From contig CAYRMV010000127.1 in assembly GCA_964425255.1 (NCBI GenBank), positions 1 through 9,129 of the forward strand: a stretch of 9,129 bases of DNA. The letters are read 5' to 3'. A program made the translations under genes and the position numbers. This document shows positions 1 through 5,640 of this stretch, piece by piece. The stretch comes from CAYRMV01 sp964425255 (GTDB taxonomy: Bacteria; Bacteroidota; Bacteroidia; Flavobacteriales_D; Crocinitomicaceae). A model generated the notes under the pieces. The model was not told where the DNA came from and searched no databases. It saw nothing but the letters and a program-made list of their open reading frames with translations. Position 1 is the first letter of the stretch, and each line of letters opens with the position of its first letter.

Positions 1-1
1 C

Positions 2-91
2 GGTGGTGAGTTTGAAGATGATTTTGCAAGGATGGGAACTCAACAGGAGCCACCTGTGAATAAAACATCTGTAGCAAACAAACCAGTCTGA
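2..91 (+). CDS. 3' end of an upstream gene (partial, unidentified)
   Basis: An open frame enters from the left edge and ends at a TGA after 29 residues. It reads as a hydrophilic tail, beginning GGEFEDDFARMGTQQ and ending in a Pro/Asn/Lys-rich stretch. Of the other two forward frames, one stops at the third codon and the other at base 57, so this is the best coding candidate, but a 29-residue tail cannot be assigned to a family. It is separated from the eCIS operon by about 350 nt, so it is probably a different transcription unit. It could also be non-coding sequence. Confidence 0.35.
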   Translation, partial: GGEFEDDFARMGTQQEPPVNKTSVANKPV

Positions 92-364
92 GATAGAAAA
101 ACCTCCTGAAAAACGAAACGTACAGAAATAGAAAACGATCAGTTTGGATTAAATGATCCTCTCAAATAATTTCATGAATCAGAACTATATGGAGACTAAT
201 AATTTGTCCTTGATTGGCTTATTTAATCAGCTTAGTGCGCCATTTTACCTCGTAATCCAAACCAGAGTAAGGAACAAAAAATGATATCTAAACCCATCTC
301 CCAGCGACGCACCTACTATTTTTTCATTCGAGTAAGATAAAAATAGCGTATAAATACCTAATCA

Positions 365-376
365 TTTTACGTAAAA
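365..376. repeat. Perfect 12-bp palindrome, possible operator
   Basis: The sequence TTTTACGTAAAA equals its own reverse complement and sits about 65 nt before the first eCIS start codon. Related TTAC/GTAA dyads occur at 245-255 and 417-425. A dimeric regulator site is possible by form, but no regulator gene is visible in the window and short AT-rich palindromes also arise by chance. Confidence 0.3.
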
Positions 377-393
377 GTAGTCAATCAAGTCTG

Positions 394-424
394 TTTGTAG
401 TTGTGTAACTTGCGCTTACGTTAA
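394..424 (+). promoter_or_regulatory. Weak candidate Bacteroidota-type promoter
   Basis: TTTG at 394-397, a 19-nt spacer, then TACGTTAA at 417-424 resembles the Bacteroidota -33/-7 arrangement (TTTG ... TAnnTTTG) in spacing, with two mismatches in the -7 element. Transcription would begin only about 10 nt before the ATG at 441, giving a very short leader. The match is weak and was picked by eye, so the true promoter may lie elsewhere in 92-440. Confidence 0.18.
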
Positions 425-440
425 AGCTAACAACGATGAT

Positions 441-1037
441 ATGATATATGAAGCACTACAAATATTAGTAAATGAATTGAATATCTATTTCCAACAGCAC
501 ATTGAGCATGTGGTGGAAGACATTGTTGTGTTAGATAATATTGCCTTAGCGGATTCTGAGTCAGAGATAGCAGGGAATATGACCAACAAAGTCATTGTTA
601 CCTTACTAACAATTGATGAGGAAACAACCCTTCGAAATTTTCCCAACCAAAGTAGAATAAACAACCAAACAGAATATTACAATCCCGAAGTGAATTTGAA
701 TCTCTATGTTCTTTTTAGTGCAAATGCTAATTTATATAAAGACTCCTTGGTTTATTTGTCGAAAACCATCGAATTTTTTCAAGCAAAGAATGTTTTCACA
801 CAAAGTAATTCAAGTTACAACGAAAATTTGTTTTCCCATAATCCAACCAATACGTTTAAATTTTCCATGGAACTCTATACACCTAATTTTGAAGACTTGA
901 ATTATATCTGGGGAACACTCGGTGGAAGACAGTTTCCTTCCGCACTTTACAAATTAGCTTTGGTAACCATCGCTGGAAATCGCGCAGTGAATACAGCTCC
1001 TGCGATCAATACCATTACATTAAATACAACGAACTAA
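441..1037 (+). CDS. DUF4255 / Pvc16-like eCIS tube-terminating cap protein
   Basis: This 198-residue protein fits the DUF4255 (Pvc16_N) family, whose Afp16/Pvc16 members bind the distal end of the tube and sheath, ending polymerisation and fixing length. Visible family features are the opening MIYEALQIL, the core NPEVNLNLYVLFSANANLY at about residues 81-99, the following FFQAKNVF, and the C-terminal block around 140-173 with FSMELYTPNFEDLNYIWG, GGRQFPSALYK and LALV. No signal peptide or membrane segment is seen. The ATG at 441 is chosen because MIYEAL is the usual start of the family; the ATG at 436 is out of frame. It is the first gene of the operon, 12 nt before the next. The length equals a minimal DUF4255 domain without a long C-terminal extension. 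Confidence 0.88.
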   Translation: MIYEALQILVNELNIYFQQHIEHVVEDIVVLDNIALADSESEIAGNMTNKVIVTLLTIDEETTLRNFPNQSRINNQTEYYNPEVNLNLYVLFSANANLYKDSLVYLSKTIEFFQAKNVFTQSNSSYNENLFSHNPTNTFKFSMELYTPNFEDLNYIWGTLGGRQFPSALYKLALVTIAGNRAVNTAPAINTITLNTTN

Positions 1038-1049
1038 AAAATAAACAGG

Positions 1050-1913
1050 ATGTCTTTTCAGTCAAAATATACCGAACTCTTTACGATTCAAATGTTCCAC
1101 GACTATTTTTTAGATGTGGGGTTGGAGAAGTTTTCTGATATGAGTAACGAAGACCGAGAAAAAGAGTTAGCTCAGTTTAATTGGTCGTCGTATTTGGATA
1201 TTCAACCTACCAAGGATACAATCAAGAAATTAGCCAATCAACGAATGCGTTTGTTTAGAGATAACACGAGTTTCAAAGTAGTACTTTCCGTAGATGGTAG
1301 TGATCTCGAACAGCCTTTTATTCCCATTTCCCCCGATTTACAACTTGATTTTCTAGTTCGTTTCTCCGATGAACAATTTTCCGAATATTCGGACATTCCG
1401 ATTAATTCAAAACAGCTGTTTTGGTTAACAAACAAAGAACAATCACTCGTTCCTCTTATTCCGCTCTTGGGAGATGCTGGAGACCTTACATCTGTGATTA
1501 ATGATGCATTTGTCTTGGATGAGCAAACGACGAAGAATTTCCGCAAATGGCATCAGGTTGCACCTAGAGAAACCCTTGTTGGAATCATTTCCATCAAGAT
1601 GGAGGTTGAAGATGAAGCTTATTCTGTAACCTATGAGGACGACGGCGTACAAAAAATAAAAGGTACGCATTACTATACTCGTTTTGGGAATAGTCAATAT
1701 TATTGGCGTTATCAGCGGAAAGATATTCAAGCCAATTATGTGACTCCTGAAAAGTATCCATTGGTCAGAAAGGGATTTATCGATATTGATCCTGAAGATT
1801 TGATTCCGCCAATTCCCTCTTCTTACATTGTTTCGGGGATGAAACTTCCCAATCCACAAGTCGGATTAATTGAAAAAGTGGCGGAGGAAGTATACTCAGT
1901 AATTTATATATAA
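1050..1913 (+). CDS. Uncharacterised eCIS-associated protein, possible cap adaptor
   Basis: This 287-residue soluble protein has no signal peptide or membrane helix, and I cannot place it in a named family. The opening has an aromatic-rich LFTIQMFHDYFLDVG segment (residues 10-24), followed by DIQPTKDTIKKLANQRMRLF (50-69) and then beta-type sequence such as TSFKVVLSVDG. The middle has a QLFWLTNK motif (122-129) and the C-terminal third is rich in Tyr and Pro, with THYYTRFGNSQYYWRY (206-221) and PPIPSSYIVSGMKLPNPQ (253-270). Its place between the cap and sheath genes, with gaps of 12 and 13 nt, argues that it is a structural part of the particle. A cap adaptor or sheath-end partner fits the position, but that is inference from gene order only; a chaperone or plug is equally possible. 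Confidence 0.75.
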   Translation: MSFQSKYTELFTIQMFHDYFLDVGLEKFSDMSNEDREKELAQFNWSSYLDIQPTKDTIKKLANQRMRLFRDNTSFKVVLSVDGSDLEQPFIPISPDLQLDFLVRFSDEQFSEYSDIPINSKQLFWLTNKEQSLVPLIPLLGDAGDLTSVINDAFVLDEQTTKNFRKWHQVAPRETLVGIISIKMEVEDEAYSVTYEDDGVQKIKGTHYYTRFGNSQYYWRYQRKDIQANYVTPEKYPLVRKGFIDIDPEDLIPPIPSSYIVSGMKLPNPQVGLIEKVAEEVYSVIYI

Positions 1914-1926
1914 AAACAGAATAACT

Positions 1927-3816
1927 ATGGCAAATTACAAAACACCCAATGTTTATGTGGAAGAAATCGCAACGTTTCCTCCTTCCGTTGCTGCCGTCGC
2001 AACAGCGATTCCCGCTTTTATCGGTTACACCGAAGTGGATGACCTAAAATTGGTTCCAACCCGAATAAGTTCGTTGTTGGATTATCAAGCTAAATTTGGA
2101 AATCCATATCCGCAAAAAGGAATCGAAGTAGAAGTAGACGGAAATACAATTACCCAAATTAATGGGTTGAATGGGACACCTACTTTTCAAATGTATTATG
2201 CACTTCAAATGTATTTTGCCAACGGAGGCGGACCTTGTTATATCGTTAGTGTCGGAACGGCAGATGAAAATACCTTAATGAGTGTAACGGATTTTGAAGA
2301 CGGATTAGCAGCCATTGAGAAAGAAGATGAGCCGACCATGTTGTTGTTCCCAGATGCAACCAATTTGTCACTTCCTGCAAACTACTATTCGGTGATCAAC
2401 AGCTCGTTAGCACAAAGTAAAAAATTGCAGGATCGATTCACGATTGTGGATACATATACGGATGCAGCCATTGGTTCATCCAATGATCCGATTCTCGAAC
2501 TTCGCAATTTACTCATCAACGACGAAACACACCGAAAATATGGCGCTGCTTACTATCCGTATTTGAAAACGATCATTGATTACTTTTTCATAGATGGGGA
2601 AGTGGCGGTTCTTTTAGAAAATCAAGATTACACAAGTCAGTTTCCAACACTGATTCAGCAGTTGATTACGAACGGAGCAAATGTTAGCTTGACTGCTAAT
2701 TTAGCAACACTTTTATCAACCTATAACGGGCTAAGCGGAACTCCCACAGATCCGCTTACCCCAAGCGAGCGTCAAAAATGTATTGATGATCTTAAAGCAG
2801 TGAAAGCATCGTTGGAGAATTATGTTAGTGCTTTTGAAACTATAAATGCGATTGGCGTAAATCTACAAGGATTACTGTTGAGTCCAGATACGAGTTTAGA
2901 CAACGCAGTGGATGCGCTTGCAACTTGGATTGAGACAGAATTAACGGACAATATTGCAACCTTAGAAGCTTCAATAGTATTATTTGAAACAAGTATTACA
3001 TACGAAGATGCAGAAGAAGAATTAAATGGAACTGTTTTTCCGATATTTGATTATACTGCTGGTTCATTTGAATTTATTCAAAATGTGATAGACTCTTGTT
3101 TGGATGATGAAGTAGCTGATTTGGAGCAAGCGGTTAATGATGTTCAAACTGCTGGAATTGAAACAAATTTAGAGGGTGTAAAAGCAGAGAACAACCTTCT
3201 TTACAACCAAATCAAACAAGCAATTGCGGACACGCCTATGTTACTTCCTCCTTCTTCTTCCATTGCAGGAGTCTATGCTCGTGTAGACAACAGCCTCGGT
3301 GTATGGAGAGCGCCAGCGAATGTCGGATTAAATTATGTATTGCAGCCAAGTCAAGTCATTTCCAATTTGACACAAGAAGACATGAACGTGACCACTACGG
3401 GTAAATCCGTGAATGCAATTCGTTCATTTGTTGGGAAAGGCACCTTGGTTTGGGGAGCAAGAACCTTGGATGGAAATAGCAACGAGTGGCGTTTCATTAA
3501 CGTTCGCCGTTTTTTCAATTTTGCAGAAGAATCCATTAAAAAAGCGACTGAACCATTTGTTTTTCAGTCCAATGATGCCAATACGTGGGTGAGTATTCGA
3601 AGTATGATTTCCTCTTTCTTGACTTTGCAATGGAAAGCAGGTGCATTAACGGGAGCTTCTACGGAACAAGCATTTTACGTGAAAGTTGGGCTTGGTTCAA
3701 CAATGACTCCAGAAGATATCTTGAGTGGAACGATGATCATCGAAGTAGGGATGGCAGTAGTGAGACCAGCAGAATTCATCGTGTTGAAATTCACACACAA
3801 AATGCAAGAAATATAA
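1927..3816 (+). CDS. Contractile tail sheath protein with large internal insertion
   Basis: This is the sheath subunit, which polymerises around the inner tube and contracts to drive it outwards. The N-terminus, residues 1-35 (NVYVEEIATFPPSVAAVATA, AFIGYTE), and the C-terminal domain, about residues 440-629 (SIAGVYARVDNSLGVWRAPAN, INVRRFFNFAEESIKKATEPFVFQ, NDANTWVSIRSMISSFL, GSTMTPEDILSG), match phage and eCIS sheaths, including the helix-strand elements used for subunit interlocking. The usual junction KYGAAYYPYLK (204-214) is normally followed closely by the PPS-xxVAGVYAR block, but here some 220 residues intervene (about 218-438), mostly predicted helical and acidic. Only one sheath gene is present, whereas Afp and PVC have three. 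The start lies 13 nt after the preceding stop in an A-rich context. Confidence 0.96.
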   Translation: MANYKTPNVYVEEIATFPPSVAAVATAIPAFIGYTEVDDLKLVPTRISSLLDYQAKFGNPYPQKGIEVEVDGNTITQINGLNGTPTFQMYYALQMYFANGGGPCYIVSVGTADENTLMSVTDFEDGLAAIEKEDEPTMLLFPDATNLSLPANYYSVINSSLAQSKKLQDRFTIVDTYTDAAIGSSNDPILELRNLLINDETHRKYGAAYYPYLKTIIDYFFIDGEVAVLLENQDYTSQFPTLIQQLITNGANVSLTANLATLLSTYNGLSGTPTDPLTPSERQKCIDDLKAVKASLENYVSAFETINAIGVNLQGLLLSPDTSLDNAVDALATWIETELTDNIATLEASIVLFETSITYEDAEEELNGTVFPIFDYTAGSFEFIQNVIDSCLDDEVADLEQAVNDVQTAGIETNLEGVKAENNLLYNQIKQAIADTPMLLPPSSSIAGVYARVDNSLGVWRAPANVGLNYVLQPSQVISNLTQEDMNVTTTGKSVNAIRSFVGKGTLVWGARTLDGNSNEWRFINVRRFFNFAEESIKKATEPFVFQSNDANTWVSIRSMISSFLTLQWKAGALTGASTEQAFYVKVGLGSTMTPEDILSGTMIIEVGMAVVRPAEFIVLKFTHKMQEI

Positions 3817-3844
3817 TCGGATTAACAATTAAAAGTAAAGAAAA

Positions 3845-4279
3845 ATGAGTAGTAATTATCCATTAACTAAGTTTCATTTCAGTGTAGATTGGGGTGGTAC
3901 AAAAATCGGTTTCACAGAAGTAACAGGCTTAGATGTTGAAACTGAAATCATTGAATACCGACAAGGTGCATCACCGGACTTTAGCAAAATTAAAATGCCG
4001 GGTTTACAGAAATATTCGAATATCACCTTAAAGCGTGGGATCTTTTTAGATGACAATGAATTTTATGCATGGTGGAAATCTGTCCATGTAGATCCACTAG
4101 TTCGTAGAGATTTAACGATTTCTCTTTTAGACGATTCACATTCACCTGTCTTGGTTTGGGAAGTAAAAAATGCTTGGCCGACCAAAATTACGGGAACAGA
4201 TCTGAAAGCAGATGGAAATGAAGTTGCCATCGAGACGATGGAACTAGCTCACGAAGGATTAGTTATTCAAACAGTGTAA
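3845..4279 (+). CDS. Inner tube protein 1 (T4 gp19/Hcp-like)
   Basis: This 144-residue protein belongs to the conserved phage tail tube family (T4 gp19-like, Afp1/Pvc1-type), whose hexameric rings stack to form the rigid inner tube through which cargo passes. Signature segments are KFHFSVDWGG (9-18), GFTEVTGLDVETEIIEYRQG (22-41), a KMPGLQKYSNITLKRG strand (50-65), FYAWW (73-77) and the closing beta strands with NEVAIETMELAHEGL (125-139). It follows the sheath by 28 nt (ATG in AAGAAAAATG) and precedes the second tube gene by 2 nt. The sheath-then-tube order and the close fit to the main tube subunit suggest it is the abundant tube protein. Confidence 0.95.
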   Translation: MSSNYPLTKFHFSVDWGGTKIGFTEVTGLDVETEIIEYRQGASPDFSKIKMPGLQKYSNITLKRGIFLDDNEFYAWWKSVHVDPLVRRDLTISLLDDSHSPVLVWEVKNAWPTKITGTDLKADGNEVAIETMELAHEGLVIQTV

Positions 4280-4281
4280 CC

Positions 4282-4734
4282 ATGGCTTTAGAATATTATC
4301 CACCTAAGGGCTTTCATTTTAGTGTTATTTTGGGGCGTAATCCAATCGAAAATCAATTTCAATCGGTTTCTGGATTGTCGGTAGAACTTGAAATGGAGGA
4401 ATATGCCGAAGGAGGAGAAAATAGATTCAAACACAAACTACCTGTCAGGACTAAATACCCCAATTTAGTCCTGAAACGGGGAGTCGTGCTCGACTCTGAT
4501 TTGGTAAGATGGTTTAAAGCTGCCTTCAATGATTTTACGTTTCAACCACGCGATATTATCGTTTGTCTATTGAATAGTCAGAATATGCCTATTTATGTTT
4601 GGTCAATTGTCGGGTGCATTCCCGTAAAATGGACCGTAGATGAATTAAACTCCATGGAAGGAAAAGTATTGATTGAAACCGTTGAAATCAGCTACCAGTA
4701 TTTCACTTCTAATCATGAACTCTATGGCGGTTGA
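4282..4734 (+). CDS. Inner tube protein 2 (gp19-like, Afp5-type)
   Basis: This 150-residue paralogue of the preceding tube protein shares the framework: KGFHFSVILG (9-18), FQSVSGLSVELEMEEYAEGG (26-45), KYPNLVLKRG (58-67), VRWFKAAF (75-82), YVWSIVGCIPVKW (105-117), and IETVEISYQYF (131-141). In characterised eCIS, second tube proteins of this type form the tube-initiating layer next to the baseplate hub, so a low-copy adaptor role is likely here. Its C-terminal coding region overlaps the next small gene by 11 nt. A perfect inverted repeat lies within the codons for the conserved KYPNLVLK segment. Confidence 0.93.
   Translation: MALEYYPPKGFHFSVILGRNPIENQFQSVSGLSVELEMEEYAEGGENRFKHKLPVRTKYPNLVLKRGVVLDSDLVRWFKAAFNDFTFQPRDIIVCLLNSQNMPIYVWSIVGCIPVKWTVDELNSMEGKVLIETVEISYQYFTSNHELYGG
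4445..4474 (+). repeat. 12-bp perfect inverted repeat inside tube gene 2
   Basis: The arms TCAGGACTAAAT (4445-4456) and ATTTAGTCCTGA (4463-4474) are exact reverse complements around a 6-nt ACCCCA loop. It falls in codons 55-65 of the second tube gene, so it is not an intergenic terminator, and no T-run follows. It could form an mRNA hairpin; any role is unknown. Confidence 0.6.
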
Positions 4735-4885
4735 AATAAAAGAACTATTGATTGAAATTAACGTTGTTCCTGATTCGAATTCGGACGGAGGACGAAGAAG
4801 TGCTGTTTCAGAGAATCAAATTCAGTTGCTGGCAGAATATGCAGAGCAGATCATGCAGCAAATTGACAAGCAAAAAGAACGGTAA
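4724..4885 (+). CDS. DUF5908 family eCIS micro-protein
   Basis: From the ATG at 4724 this encodes 53 residues: MAVEIKELLIEINVV, a short Ser/Gly/Arg linker, then a helix rich in Gln and Glu ending in KQKER. The form, an opening x-IEIKEL-IxxxVV strand followed by a short C-terminal helix, fits the DUF5908 family found between tube and LysM genes in eCIS loci, whose role is not established as far as I know. The frame stays open further upstream (ATG at 4673 and 4715), but family members start at MxIEI(K/R)EL, so 4724 is preferred. It overlaps the tube 2 stop by 11 nt, implying translational coupling, and lies 11 nt before the LysM gene. Confidence 0.82.
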   Translation: MAVEIKELLIEINVVPDSNSDGGRRSAVSENQIQLLAEYAEQIMQQIDKQKER

Positions 4886-4896
4886 ATAATTAAGGT

Positions 4897-5640
4897 ATGA
4901 GTGGAAATCTTGTTAAATTAGAAATTCAGGCTTTTTCGGATTCAAAAATGGATAACAAATTGGGAAATCCTTATGTGACGAAAATTAATCCTGAGAAATA
5001 TAGTCTTGGTGTTTCGAATGACTATAACACTGAATCTAGTCCAGGATCTGGTTTCCCCGAATTAAGATATAATAAAACGCTAAGTCAAGAGTTAAATATC
5101 GATTTTTTGTTTGATGCTACAGGGGTTTTTTTTCAAAAAAATAAAAATACTCCGACAAAAACCGAAATGGCTGCAGATACCAAACCAGATGTTATGCCAG
5201 ATGGACAAGAAAAAAACGGAGTAGACGACCAAATTGGTGTCTTCATGAAGATTGTTTATGACTTCAATGGTAGCGAACATAAACCAAACTACTTAAAAAT
5301 CTCGTGGGGGAACTTAATCTTTAATTGTGTTCTTAAAGATTTACAGATAGAATATAAGTTGTTTGGAAGTGATGGAAAGCCACTCAGAGCAGTTGGAAAA
5401 GCCAAGTTTTTAAGTTTCATGGATGGTTTAAAGGCGATCGCATTGGAGAACAGAACTTCGCCAGATCTTACACATGTCCGCGTGGTCAAAGCAGGAGACA
5501 CTCTGCCGCTGATGTGTCACCGTATTTATGGTGACTCAAAGTACTACGTAGAAGTAGCCAAAGCCAATAAAATTTCATCTTTCAGAACATTAACCCCAGG
5601 GCAACAGATTTATTTTCCACCCATAGAAAAACGCTCCTAA
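4897..5640 (+). CDS. LysM-containing baseplate hub/tube adaptor (Afp7/Pvc7-like)
   Basis: This 247-residue protein resembles eCIS LysM proteins (Afp7-type, related to T4 gp53/gp54-region adaptors) that connect the first tube ring and spike to the baseplate. Residues 1-80 hold a hub-like beta segment (LVKLEIQAFSD ... SQELNIDFLFDATG). Residues about 81-112 form a polar, probably disordered linker. Residues 113-180 continue the beta domain (FMKIVYDFNG, LKISWGNLIFNCVLKDLQIEY, RAVGKAKF). A C-terminal LysM domain spans about 193-243 (VRVVKAGDTLPLMCHRIYGD, ANKI, LTPGQQIYFPP). There is no signal peptide, so this LysM is for particle assembly rather than cell-wall anchoring. An AAGG lies just before the ATG. 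The gene ends exactly where the spike gene begins. Confidence 0.9.
   Translation: MSGNLVKLEIQAFSDSKMDNKLGNPYVTKINPEKYSLGVSNDYNTESSPGSGFPELRYNKTLSQELNIDFLFDATGVFFQKNKNTPTKTEMAADTKPDVMPDGQEKNGVDDQIGVFMKIVYDFNGSEHKPNYLKISWGNLIFNCVLKDLQIEYKLFGSDGKPLRAVGKAKFLSFMDGLKAIALENRTSPDLTHVRVVKAGDTLPLMCHRIYGDSKYYVEVAKANKISSFRTLTPGQQIYFPPIEKRS

Larger units (their letters stand above)
92..440 (+). promoter_or_regulatory. Intergenic leader upstream of the eCIS operon
   Basis: This is 349 nt of AT-rich sequence without a convincing gene. The longest forward ATG frame I found (153-284, 43 codons) resembles no family I know. The region holds several short dyads: TTAC-ctc-GTAA at 245-255, a perfect 12-bp palindrome TTTTACGTAAAA at 365-376, and TTACGTTAA at 417-425 just before the first eCIS gene. 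No clear GC-rich stem followed by a T-run was found to mark a terminator for the upstream gene. By position this is the only sizeable gap in the window, so the operon promoter most likely lies here. Confidence 0.5.

Noticed and set aside
102..119. Similarity between CTCCTGAAAAACGAAACG in the leader and a near-identical stretch at 8699-8716
   Set aside because: There is a one-base length difference and no flanking similarity. The second copy is ordinary coding sequence, so chance is the simplest reading.
171..240. Possible terminator for the upstream gene (TGATT ... AATCA pairing around 214-232)
   Set aside because: The stem is only 5 bp and AT-rich and no T-run follows, so it is not a convincing intrinsic terminator.
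153..284. 43-codon frame (start MILSNNFMNQNY, end RVRNKK) in the leader
   Set aside because: It is short, has no family resemblance and no clear ribosome binding site. A frame this long is expected by chance. It could be a leader peptide, but nothing supports that.
3585..3848. 87-codon forward frame overlapping the sheath 3' end
   Set aside because: It overlaps the conserved sheath C-terminal domain in another frame and has no family features.
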